DNA from: Clostridia bacterium
GTDB lineage: Bacteria; Bacillota; Clostridia; Oscillospirales; CAG-272
Direction: 5' to 3'
DNA: 46,907 nt
NCBI GenBank assembly: GCA_024404505.1
Contig: JAKSPU010000006.1
Coordinates: forward strand, 1 to 46,907
This document shows positions 25,701 to 34,310 of this stretch, in pieces. A model generated the notes under the pieces. It saw only the letters and a list, made by a program, of their open reading frames with translations, did not search any database and was not told the DNA's origin. Made by a program: the position numbers and the translations under genes. The stretch's first letter is position 1. Every line of letters begins with the position of its first letter.

Positions 25701-26086
25701 TTCACGGGTACAAAATCCATGCGGACGAGCGCGAAATCATCGGACGCGCCCTCGCGGGCGGTGCCGACCGAGCAGAAGGACTGCCCCTCGGCACCGAAGA
25801 AGCTGACGCGGTAGTGCGCATCCCCGGCGGAAACGGCAACGGTGACGGCGGAGGCGGCGGACAGCGCGGCTGCGGTGTCCGCGTCCACGGCGATCTCGAC
25901 CGGCTTTTCGGCGGAGAAGGTGAACGTCCCGAGCGCGCGGACCGTTTCGGTCACGAACATGGGATGGATATGGTTGTGGGACTGCACACGGCTGTCCACA
26001 TAGGAATACGGCCACAAGCCGAACGTATAGTCGGTCTGGGGCTTGCGTTCATAGGTATACTTGTCTTTAACGAGATAACGTGACAT
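22727..26086 (-). CDS. Very large beta-helix protein, GH28/pectate-lyase-3-like
   Basis: This 1119-residue protein has a jelly-roll-rich N-terminal half (about 1-420). A right-handed beta-helix entry motif VNVLDCGARGDAVHNDTDAI near residue 428 is the hallmark of Pectate_lyase_3/GH28 proteins. The helix continues with CVSGDGLGMAGGKHILVDRC and SNDDGVVMSC near 652, where the Asp pair could be catalytic. Beta-sandwich sequence follows to the end. The GHG and RIK motifs of classic polygalacturonases are not visible, so the reaction may differ. The start at 26086 has GGAGG five bases upstream. There is no signal peptide. Transcription probably continues from lepA through repeat R3, as no promoter is evident. 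Confidence 0.78.
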   Translation of the reverse strand: MSRYLVKDKYTYERKPQTDYTFGLWPYSYVDSRVQSHNHIHPMFVTETVRALGTFTFSAEKPVEIAVDADTAAALSAASAVTVAVSAGDAHYRVSFFGAEGQSFCSVGTAREGASDDFALVRMDFVPVKMRLDTDGTAVTAALSLSCVWNTLGEWGGQAHFYTAEDASLRDVGGGMALTVSGKGGFISRDLPRKQGSPYSMLMPRRNTLFFILRNPDGLSSATVSFTSTKAPIRSADNAVTLPLEKTAEPRAYFFNLSRCPGCGGRLSGFRFETEGEGTLYIDGYSFEQEKPLDRPAAVVTSCTADKDALTLTVSGTLTGTGDVDLAPYAGGRLSLYAGTMADDQGLGLALERTAGKTYIGSAPLPASGDFTLSGLPLMLGPTTLLPYQLLLFAECDGLPSVCLCARFYVDNYRDFTVNPYAFTLPGYTVNVLDCGARGDAVHNDTDAIQNAIDRVNAAGGGTVLIPGSDDFYGKRYIVTSLLMRDNVELRLGHGAILWQSQRAADYPYEPAYGHDGVIPGINWTHSLHVSNLPLIQGANLSHIRIVGAPDGTSALRMLDTASEEGVDMPGYAAGCPRRIHCIPLGLFLCDYVETADFDILRSNNYHTEYNHCSHVHIANLKLHEVKCVSGDGLGMAGGKHILVDRCFLQSNDDGVVMSCHMYDPRGILWWTNMIGEDNSCRDITTVHSYLNSGGGKALAFITWGTSDPVQEREEISEIVAYDNYLTSVNPVGTWPDNPYAGKQPFDNSETDDYSPVKNVRIFRNVYAGNCTLGPIACTNVLTDCGVKSTSDFRNGDFTLGGMANWTTWKNDAPDSVQSVIWADKEKGRISRFDRGPAAAAQGLRLEAGRHTFTCELLTGTDGAELFVCRIPDVTSADVLARGEELASAPFVCPTPTLVSLTFTLDDDEADLFVGVRSVAGSTSPDGFAVFDACRMTGEVDRAAIEARKMKRFTEALSRDFELTPAFDTQPENGKVYLHTETMHGRRDLAVKGERTTFALSCAVRANDYNYANGHNGFGYRFAVRDGGRSFRELCFNVSACTLTVTDVTDGQETVLYTRPNFFFTSTDFHIFKLEVTPVGTVVWIDGSQYTSLPVAPVCGQASLFFTDMDASVCNLTIE

Positions 26087-26116
26087 ATTGTCCTCCTCAT
26101 ATTGCAAGGTTTATAG

Positions 26117-26184
26117 CCGGGGCGCTGCCCCGGACCCCGCTCAAGGACTTCTTGAAAGAAGTCCTTGAAAATCCCAAGAACTTT
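26117..26184 (+). repeat. Structured intergenic repeat, copy R3
   Basis: A CCGGGGCGCTGCCCCGG hairpin (26117-26133) and GACCCCGC lead into a 13-pair hairpin (26141-26168). The shared tail ATCCCAAGAACTTTT follows. Beyond it the segment to about 26280 keeps a shortened version of the extended module (GTTTACGTTGAACAGG, then GGTGCGGGCCGCC). Orientation is opposite to both flanking genes. Confidence 0.85.
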
Positions 26185-26310
26185 TGGGGCAGGAATCGGG
26201 AAAACAGGGGATCGTTTACGTTGAACAGGTTCGGTGCGGGCCGCCGGTCAAGGAGAGTGGGGGCGGGGACTCCCGGTACAGTGGGCAGCAACCACGGCTC
26301 TCAGCCGGAA

Positions 26311-28137
<1,827 letters not shown>

Positions 28138-28194
28138 AGGCGGTATATCTCCGTTTCCTTCCCCGGCGGCGGGGCGATATTTATATTCCGTTTT

Positions 28195-28223
28195 ATTATA
28201 CATGATTTTTCGGTCAAATACAA
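28195..28223 (-). promoter_or_regulatory. Sigma-A promoter of lepA
   Basis: On the minus strand TTGTAT (28218-28223), 17 bases and a perfect TATAAT (28195-28200), 58 bases before the lepA start. The neighbouring 28224-28336 segment holds nothing I recognise. Confidence 0.8.
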
Positions 28224-28336
28224 GGGCTTTTTCAAATAAATTGGTGTGCCACGGTTTATTGCTTGCAGGACTCTGCCCCGGTCTCCTTCCGTCCGCCCGT
28301 TTATACATTTTCCCATTCAAAAAATCCGGAATCCCC

Positions 28337-28365
28337 TTGACAACCGCCACAAAATAAGGTACAAT
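28337..28365 (+). promoter_or_regulatory. Sigma-A promoter of mscL
   Basis: A perfect TTGACA (28337-28342), 17 bases and TACAAT (28360-28365), 64 bases upstream of the chosen mscL start. Confidence 0.88.
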
Positions 28366-28428
28366 AAGAGTACCATGCGGCGGAGGTGCCGCACACAAAA
28401 AATCATCATGAAAGGTCAGGTTATTCTC

Positions 28429-28959
28429 ATGTCCAAGAAGAAGAGCTCCTTCTGGTCCGACTTCAAGGCCTTCATCTCCCGCGGCAACGTGGTGGATATG
28501 GCTGTCGGCGTTGTCATCGGCGGTGCGTTCGGCAAGATCGTCACCGGTCTCGTTGACTACATCATCAACCCCCTGTGCGGTCTGTTCATCAAGGACGGCG
28601 CACTCGACAACTTCAAGACCGTGCTGAAGGAAGCTACGGTCGATGCAGCCGGCAACGAGGTCGCCGAGGTCGCCCTCAAGTGGGGTTCCTGGATCCAGAC
28701 CATCATCGACTTCGTCATCGTCGCTCTGTGCATCTTCCTGATCCTGCGCGTCATCATGAAGGCCCGCGAGAAGATCGATGCCAAGAAGAAGGCCGAGGAA
28801 GAGGCCGCTGCCGCCAAGGCTGCCGAAGAGAAGGCTGCTGCCGATGCTGCTGCCGCTGAGGCTGCCGCTGTCGCCGCTGCCCGTCAGGCTGCCGTTGAGG
28901 ACGCTATCCTGAATCAGGAGAAGCTGCTCAAGGAGCTTGTTGCCGCCAGCAAGAAGTAA
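28429..28959 (+). CDS. mscL: Large-conductance mechanosensitive channel MscL with Ala-rich tail
   Basis: This 176-residue membrane channel opens under osmotic downshock. TM1 is in [20 protein letters not shown], and TM2 is in [20 protein letters not shown], with the periplasmic loop between. MscL is usually 130-150 residues. Here the C-terminus extends about 50 residues as an Ala/Glu/Lys helix ([19 protein letters not shown]) before ending in ELVAASKK. I prefer the ATG at 28429 (MSKKKSSF), although an upstream ATG at 28408 is possible. Monocistronic. Confidence 0.95.
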   Translation: MSKKKSSFWSDFKAFISRGNVVDMAVGVVIGGAFGKIVTGLVDYIINPLCGLFIKDGALDNFKTVLKEATVDAAGNEVAEVALKWGSWIQTIIDFVIVALCIFLILRVIMKAREKIDAKKKAEEEAAAAKAAEEKAAADAAAAEAAAVAAARQAAVEDAILNQEKLLKELVAASKK

Positions 28960-28987
28960 GCTGACACCCGTGCTGCCGTAAAGCAGC

Positions 28988-29027
28988 AGCCAAAAGGGGA
29001 CCGCCGTCAGGCGGTCCCCTTTTGGCT
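28988..29027. terminator. Bidirectional terminator between mscL and asparaginase
   Basis: A perfect 18-pair stem with a GTCA loop has AAAA in the left arm and TTTT in the right arm, so it can end transcripts from both strands. It starts 29 bases after the mscL stop and is 6 bases from the asparaginase stop. Confidence 0.9.
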
Positions 29028-29032
29028 GTGAT

Positions 29033-30085
29033 TCACAGATCGGCATCCTCCAGCGCCGCGCGGAACTGCTCCGCAAAGGACAGTCCCTCCTCCTCCCGGG
29101 CGAGTGCGTACATCGCCGCCGCGAACGCGGCCTCGGTGGGTACGTCGCGGGCGGTGACCGCGACTGGAGCGGCTTCCGCCTCGGACTCGATCGCCTCCCC
29201 GATGCGCCGCCCGGCGCGGTAGACGGTAAAGTCGCATACGCCGTACGGGACCTGCGAGGTCAACACGAGACGTACGCCGGACACGGCCAGCCGCGTCAGC
29301 ACGGGCGTCAGGGACTCCGGGATGCCGCCGATGCCCACGCCCTCCACGATCAGCGTCTTCAGACCTTTCCCCATCTGCCATACGACCTCGGGATCGAGGC
29401 CCGGCGTCAGGTGTACCAGCGCGATGCGGACGTTCAGCGACCGGTACAGTCTGACCGGCGGCAGGAACGGGCTGTCCGTCACCACCGTGTCCTGCGCGGT
29501 CTGTCCCATCCGGATCACCTGTCCGTCGCGGATCATGGCGGAATCCGCGCAGCCTACGCTCTCGAACGCATCCATGTCCGTCGTGTGACGCTTCCGGACG
29601 CGCAGGCCGCGGATGACGCGCCCCGCAAACACGACCCGCACGCCCCGCGCCCCGGGCGTCAGCGCCCACGTGAAGGCGTCCCGCAGGTTGCCCGGCGCAT
29701 CCGACCCGAGCGCCTCCAGCGGCAGCTGCGAACCGGTCAGGACGATAGGCTTATCCGAATGCTGGAGCTGGCAGGCCAGCGTAGCCGCGGCATACGCCAG
29801 CGTATCCGTACCGTGCGTGATCACGTATCCGTCGTACCGGTCGGGCATTGCGTCATACACGAGCCCGGCCAACTTCAGCCAGCGATCGGGCGTCATGTCG
29901 GTGCTGTCCAGCCGGAAAAGCGGATACGCGGTCACGTCGCACACGTTGTCAAGGCCCGGCACCGCCGCCAGCAGTTCCTCGGGCGTCAGCTCGGGAGCGA
30001 GTCCGTGTCCTTTGTCGCGGCAGGCGATCGTACCGCCCGTGGTGATGAACAGGATCCTTTTCTTTTTTATTCCGTTCGTATTCAT
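29033..30085 (-). CDS. ansA: Type I L-asparaginase
   Basis: This 350-residue cytoplasmic enzyme hydrolyses asparagine to aspartate and ammonia. The first catalytic threonine lies in [14 protein letters not shown], and the second active-site motif is [25 protein letters not shown] and the C-terminal SQVPYG also fit. There is no signal peptide, consistent with type I. The start at 30085 has GGAGG five bases upstream, and the longer TTG-started frame to 30157 overlaps the upstream gene and is rejected. It is co-transcribed behind the acyltransferase-fold gene. Confidence 0.92.
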   Translation of the reverse strand: MNTNGIKKKRILFITTGGTIACRDKGHGLAPELTPEELLAAVPGLDNVCDVTAYPLFRLDSTDMTPDRWLKLAGLVYDAMPDRYDGYVITHGTDTLAYAAATLACQLQHSDKPIVLTGSQLPLEALGSDAPGNLRDAFTWALTPGARGVRVVFAGRVIRGLRVRKRHTTDMDAFESVGCADSAMIRDGQVIRMGQTAQDTVVTDSPFLPPVRLYRSLNVRIALVHLTPGLDPEVVWQMGKGLKTLIVEGVGIGGIPESLTPVLTRLAVSGVRLVLTSQVPYGVCDFTVYRAGRRIGEAIESEAEAAPVAVTARDVPTEAAFAAAMYALAREEEGLSFAEQFRAALEDADL

Positions 30086-30153
30086 ATCGTCCTCCGGAAG
30101 CCATAAATCAAGGGAAAACCGCCGGCAGACAGTTTCCCCTTGTATACAGGTAT

Positions 30154-31140
30154 TCAATCGATATCCTCGACGATCTTGTCGGGGCGCTGCATCAGCTGGC
30201 GCGGATGCTCGACCAGCTGTTTGAGCATCTTGAAGCAGGTCGCATAGTAGAAGCCGTCGCAGATGCGCTCGTCCATCACGGCCTTCAGATCGATCATGCG
30301 GCGCTGCTCCGTCGTGCCGTCGCGCTTCGTGCGATAGACGGTCCGCTTGACACCGTAAGCAAAGAAGACGGGCAGGTTGCCGAAATTGTAGATGTGGTGG
30401 TAGATCGGCTTGATGCCCAGCGAGCCCATGCTCGTGATGATCATCGACCCGTGGAACGGGCTGACGTCCAGCAGCATCTGCGGCAGCCAGCCGTGGTAAT
30501 CCAGCCAGTTGAACAGCTTCATGGCGCCCCGCAGGACGAAGCGCGGCAGGTTGGTCAGCTTCTCCGCCGTTTTATCAAAGTCGCTGTCGAGGTCGCTGCT
30601 GTCCTTGTTCTTCTGGATAACGGCGTTCAGCTTTTCATATACGTCCACAACGGTGTCGTCCGGCTCGAGGAACAGCTTGATGCAGGTATCGGGCGAGTCG
30701 GCAGACATGGTCTTCTTGACCGTCATCGTCATCTCGATATTGTTCCGGGCGTAGATGCGCTGACCGCTCACGAAGCGGTTGAGCGCCGGCTTCTGGCTCA
30801 CGGTGCGAACGTACGCCGCCACCATGATGTGCAGGAAGCTGAAGTTCTCATAGCCCATCCGGATCATTTCCTTGCAGAAAACGTCCGTCTCGGTCACGTC
30901 CAGCTCGTCCATATACGCGTTGCACGCGTCGGACCGCTCCGGCATGATGAAGGGCATGAATTTATTCATCGGGTACACCGTGCGGAGCAGCCGTCCCTCC
31001 TTGCGGTCACCGCGGCGCTTCTTGCGGGGTGCGGGACGCGGGAGGCGGGGCTGAACGGTCACCCCGGTCTCTTCGGCGGGCACGACGGCGTTCGTCTGTT
31101 CTGCAAGGTCCTGATTCTTTTCCGGCACAGCGTCTGTCAT
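30154..31140 (-). CDS. 2-oxoacid dehydrogenase E2-like acyltransferase fold, catalytic His missing
   Basis: This 328-residue protein resembles the catalytic domain of dihydrolipoyl acyltransferases and chloramphenicol acetyltransferase. Recognisable parts are LNRFVSGQRIYARNNIEM, SMGSLGIKPIYHHIYNFGNL and PVFFAYG, then IDLKAVMDERICDGFYYA. In active enzymes the last motif is HxxxDG. Here it reads MDERICDG (290-296), so the histidine is replaced while Asp-Gly remains. No lipoyl domain is present, and the first 60 residues are a basic, disordered-looking tail. The start at 31140 has AGGAGA nine bases before. An activity different from E2, or a binding role, is inferred. Confidence 0.78.
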   Translation of the reverse strand: MTDAVPEKNQDLAEQTNAVVPAEETGVTVQPRLPRPAPRKKRRGDRKEGRLLRTVYPMNKFMPFIMPERSDACNAYMDELDVTETDVFCKEMIRMGYENFSFLHIMVAAYVRTVSQKPALNRFVSGQRIYARNNIEMTMTVKKTMSADSPDTCIKLFLEPDDTVVDVYEKLNAVIQKNKDSSDLDSDFDKTAEKLTNLPRFVLRGAMKLFNWLDYHGWLPQMLLDVSPFHGSMIITSMGSLGIKPIYHHIYNFGNLPVFFAYGVKRTVYRTKRDGTTEQRRMIDLKAVMDERICDGFYYATCFKMLKQLVEHPRQLMQRPDKIVEDID

Positions 31141-31201
31141 GATATGTTTTCTCCTGTCCTGTCTGTTTCTCGTCGCTACAGTATCCTGCTTCAACAGATT
31201 C

Positions 31202-31230
31202 ATTATACAGCAAACCTTCCGGAAAATCAA
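31202..31230 (-). promoter_or_regulatory. Sigma-A promoter of the E2-like/asparaginase operon
   Basis: On the minus strand TTGATT (31225-31230), 17 bases and a perfect TATAAT (31202-31207), 61 bases upstream of the start. Confidence 0.85.
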
Positions 31231-31290
31231 GAGTTTTTTTCGGATTCATTCACATACGTTCACAATCCGCATATTTTTTTCTTCTCCCCA

Positions 31291-31319
31291 TTGATTTTTT
31301 CACCGGAGTATGCTATACT
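31291..31319 (+). promoter_or_regulatory. Sigma-A promoter of rnhA and lipoprotein
   Basis: TTGATT (31291-31296), 17 bases and TATACT (31314-31319), 37 bases before the GTG start of rnhA. Confidence 0.82.
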
Positions 31320-31356
31320 GACGTAGAATACGGTCAAAAGGGAGGTGCGTCCGGAC

Positions 31357-31839
31357 GTGAAGCACGTGGAGATCTATACGGACGGCGCGTGCCGGGGCAA
31401 TCCCGGTCCGGGCGGATACGGCGCCGTACTGGTATACGCGGGGCACGAGAAAGAGCTGTCCGGCGGCGCGGAGCTGACCACCAACAACCGCATGGAGCTG
31501 ACCGCCGTCATCACCGCTCTTGAAGCGCTCAAGGAGCCGTGCGCCGTCACGCTGACCTGTGATTCCCGCTACGTCGTCGACGGTATCGAAAAGGGATGGG
31601 CCGCATCGTGGCGTGCCCGCGGCTGGATCAAGCCCGACAAGTCCCCTGCCGTCAACCCCGACCTGTGGGGCCGCCTGCTGGATCTGCTCGATACGCATAC
31701 CGTCCGGTTCGTGTGGATCAAGGGCCACGCCGGACATCCCTACAACGAACGCTGCGACCGGCTGGCCACGTCCTTTGCGGACAAGATGGCCCCCGCCGTC
31801 AGACCCGAAACAGCCGATAACGACGAGAAAGGATCCTGA
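31357..31839 (+). CDS. rnhA: Ribonuclease HI
   Basis: This 160-residue enzyme cuts the RNA strand of RNA-DNA hybrids. The catalytic residues are all in place: Asp9 in [17 protein letters not shown], Glu47 in NNRMELTA, Asp69 in TCDSRYV, and Asp134 in NERCDRLA, with the flexible histidine at 124. The start is a GTG at 31357, 11 bases after GGGAGG. An in-frame GTG at 31345 overlaps the binding site itself and is less likely. It is followed after one base by a lipoprotein gene. Confidence 0.96.
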   Translation: MKHVEIYTDGACRGNPGPGGYGAVLVYAGHEKELSGGAELTTNNRMELTAVITALEALKEPCAVTLTCDSRYVVDGIEKGWAASWRARGWIKPDKSPAVNPDLWGRLLDLLDTHTVRFVWIKGHAGHPYNERCDRLATSFADKMAPAVRPETADNDEKGS

Positions 31840-31840
31840 C

Positions 31841-32368
31841 ATGAAACCACATTCCCGGCGATTGCTATGTTTCACGGCTGCGCTGCTGGCGGTCAGCCTG
31901 CTGACGTCCTGCAGCCTCATCCCGCAGCCGAGCTACGATCCTGTGATCACGCTGGCTCCCGATGACACCTTTGACCCCGGTGAGGTACACGTCTCCAAGA
32001 CCTCCGGCACCGCGGCGACCAAGACCGGCACCACACTCAATATGCTGGTCAACTGGGAACGCGAGTACGGCTACGGAGAAGACACGCTGCGGCTCACCGT
32101 GTACCTTCTGGCCGATACGCTGGTCCTGCCCTCCGACAAGGACAAGGACAACGGCACCATCACGGTCGGAGAAGACGTATACCGCTTCCCGCCGCAGTAT
32201 GACCTCGTCGATATCGACGACCCCGTCCTCGTCCGGATGATCCTTTGCACCATGACCACACCGATCCCGAGAGGAGAGCCTGTGGACGTGACCGTCACGT
32301 GGCCCCTTGCGATAGACTACTACGGCAAGGAATTCACGGAGCTGCACGTCGCCTTTACGATTGAATGA
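31841..32368 (+). CDS. Uncharacterised lipoprotein (175 aa)
   Basis: I do not recognise the family. The signal peptide ends in lipobox LTSC (Cys24). The mature part has one likely beta-sandwich (TLNMLVNWEREYGYGEDTLR, YLLADTLVLP, VDVTVTWPLAIDYYGKEFTE), somewhat like an immunoglobulin-like domain. AAAGGA precedes the ATG, which starts one base after the rnhA stop. A strong terminator follows. It is expected to be anchored outside the membrane. Confidence 0.85.
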   Translation: MKPHSRRLLCFTAALLAVSLLTSCSLIPQPSYDPVITLAPDDTFDPGEVHVSKTSGTAATKTGTTLNMLVNWEREYGYGEDTLRLTVYLLADTLVLPSDKDKDNGTITVGEDVYRFPPQYDLVDIDDPVLVRMILCTMTTPIPRGEPVDVTVTWPLAIDYYGKEFTELHVAFTIE

Positions 32369-32381
32369 TACGCTTCCCCCA

Positions 32382-32417
32382 AAAAGAGCGGACCTTCCGG
32401 AGAAGGTCCGCTCTTTT
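32382..32417. terminator. Bidirectional terminator between lipoprotein and propeller gene
   Basis: A 15-pair stem (AAAAGAGCGGACCTT with its complement, loop CCGGAG) is flanked by A and T runs, so it ends transcripts from both convergent genes. Confidence 0.92.
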
Positions 32418-32433
32418 ATTGATTCAGACGTGA

Positions 32434-33900
32434 TCAGTGCTTCTTGCCCATCATGAAGCCGATCCCGGCCACGATGACGGCGTAGACAGCGGCAAGACCC
32501 ATCACGGAGCCGCAGCCCTCGTCAGCCTTTTCCGTACCGCCCTCGGTGCCCTGCGCCTCGGTAGCGGGCGTGGTGGCATCAGCCTCGGTAACGGCGGGAG
32601 TGGTGTCGGCAGCGGTGGGAGCCTCGGTAGCCTCTGCGGTGTCAGCCGCGGTATCGGCCTCGGTGTCAGCCTCACCGCTCTTGCCGTTCAGGTTTTCGAC
32701 CATCTCATCGACCTTTGCCTGAGCATCGGCGGTCAGAGGAGCGACCATGATAGCGTTGAACGCGCCGCCGTCGTTGTTATCGGAGTCGGCCACGATCAGG
32801 ATATCGTCGATGACCTGGACCATGGAGAAGTAGATACCGTAAGCGTCGGTATCGAACTTGACGGAGCCGACCTTCTCGAAGGAGGAGTCGTCGTAGACGT
32901 TGATGGCAGAGCCGTCCTTCGCACCGGTGATGATGTAGCTGCCGGCGTGAGCCACGCAGTAAGCAGTGCCATCCTCAACGGTACCGACAACGCCGGAGCC
33001 GTCGGGCGCGATCTTGTTGACCTTGGTGGAGCCGTCACCCATCTTGGCGCACAGCCAAACGGTACCGTCCTCATCGACGTCCATGTAGTATGCGTCATTT
33101 ACATAGACGGGATCATCGGCAGTGTGCATCTCAAGCACACCGTCGACACCGAACTCCTTGTAGGGCTCGGGATGAGCGGGATCGGTCACGTCGTAGCAGA
33201 CGATGCGGTCCACGTCGTAGTTGATGACGGCGTAGCAGAGGTATCTGTCGCCGACCTTGGCAACGTCGACGCCGTTGACACCCACGTGGATACCGCCCTG
33301 ATCGCCGGGCGTGCCGTACTCATAGATGGCGCCGTTGTAGACCTCTTCGAGCTTCTTGGTCTCGTAGTTGGCCTTGGCAATGCCGAGGGTGACGAGGTTG
33401 TAGTTGGCGGAAAGAGCGAAACCGACGTACACGTAACCTCTGTCATCGGCAGCGAGGCCCTTGGCAAAGGAGAATCTGTAAGCGGGATCGTCCAGATCGG
33501 CCAGCTCCTGGTCGTAGCGGTAGTAGACGTCGGTGATGGCACCGGTCTCCATATCGAACATAGCGCAGCCGCGGAAAGCGGAACCGCCGTTCAGGAAGCC
33601 CATGTACGCGAACTTGCGGTCGGGAGACATGGTGAAGCCTCTCATGTTGACAGTGGCGTAGGTCTCGAAGGAGCCGTCAGTCAGCTCCATCTCATCCACG
33701 TAGAACCACTCGTCGTTGTCATAATCCTCAGCCATGTCGGATGCGCACCATGCACCCTGAATATACACCAGCGCCTGCAGCTCGGCCTCGTTCCAGGTGT
33801 CGTCAGTGACTTCGGAGGACAGGTCGGTCGCCGTTGCGCTTACTGCGGCAGCGGTCATCAGCATGGCCACACACAGCAGTACGGAAAGCAGCTTTTTCAT
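32434..33900 (-). CDS. Secreted beta-propeller protein with C-terminal membrane anchor
   Basis: This 488-residue protein has a signal peptide cleaved near VSATATD. Several propeller-like blades follow (for example AYMGFLNGGSAFRGCAMFD, YVYVGFALSANYNLV, GTVWLCAKMGDGSTKVNKI). A Thr/Ala/Glu/Asp stalk spans about 405-460. The C-terminus is CGS (463-465) followed by a hydrophobic helix and GKKH, a tripartite anchor seen on surface proteins of Clostridia. The blades contain Asp/Gly-rich turns. No enzymatic set is visible, so ligand binding or adhesion is possible. AAGGAG supports the start. Function unknown. Confidence 0.8.
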   Translation of the reverse strand: MKKLLSVLLCVAMLMTAAAVSATATDLSSEVTDDTWNEAELQALVYIQGAWCASDMAEDYDNDEWFYVDEMELTDGSFETYATVNMRGFTMSPDRKFAYMGFLNGGSAFRGCAMFDMETGAITDVYYRYDQELADLDDPAYRFSFAKGLAADDRGYVYVGFALSANYNLVTLGIAKANYETKKLEEVYNGAIYEYGTPGDQGGIHVGVNGVDVAKVGDRYLCYAVINYDVDRIVCYDVTDPAHPEPYKEFGVDGVLEMHTADDPVYVNDAYYMDVDEDGTVWLCAKMGDGSTKVNKIAPDGSGVVGTVEDGTAYCVAHAGSYIITGAKDGSAINVYDDSSFEKVGSVKFDTDAYGIYFSMVQVIDDILIVADSDNNDGGAFNAIMVAPLTADAQAKVDEMVENLNGKSGEADTEADTAADTAEATEAPTAADTTPAVTEADATTPATEAQGTEGGTEKADEGCGSVMGLAAVYAVIVAGIGFMMGKKH

Positions 33901-33985
33901 TTCGTTTTCTCCTTATTCGATTTATGTGCGTTCCCGCTCATCCGGGCGGTGCGGCACTATTTTCGGATCATATCCGATTGAGAAT

Positions 33986-33994
33986 CAGTATAGC
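33986..33994 (-). promoter_or_regulatory. Probable extended -10 promoter of the propeller gene
   Basis: On the minus strand TGCTATACT is an extended -10 element about 86 bases upstream of the start. No good -35 hexamer lies 17 bases away. The rest of the 410-base gap to ftsK holds only the ftsK promoter. Confidence 0.55.
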
Positions 33995-34142
33995 ACCAAT
34001 TTGTGAATTTACTATGTCCGTATATTGAAAATATTTCAAACAGATGCCGCTCTGATCCGGACCGATGCCAAACCCGCACGATGGTCTGCGGATGTCCGCG
34101 CCGTTTCGACCGCGTTCTGCCGCAATATTTACGGCTACCCCC

Positions 34143-34171
34143 TTGCATTTGCGGAAAAGTCATGATATAAT
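34143..34171 (+). promoter_or_regulatory. Sigma-A promoter of the ftsK operon
   Basis: TTGCAT (34143-34148), 17 bases and a perfect TATAAT (34166-34171). The leader to the chosen ftsK start is about 135 bases. Confidence 0.85.
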
Positions 34172-34310
34172 ATAGTTTGGTATATTATCCGATGCGCGTA
34201 TGCAGCGGGCTCTGCCCATGCTCCCGCAGTCGGGCATATCAATATCAGACGATACGTTTTCATCCGTCTCTTACATTTCCGTTCACAGAAAGGAGATACA
34301 AGAAGCACTT

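Noticed and set aside
28138-29076. Extension of the lepA frame by 313 codons upstream
   Set aside because: The extension is antisense to mscL, and lepA has a clear family start with a ribosome binding site at 28137.
30085-30157. Longer N-terminus for asparaginase
   Set aside because: It needs a TTG start overlapping the upstream stop, while the internal ATG at 30085 has GGAGG at five bases.
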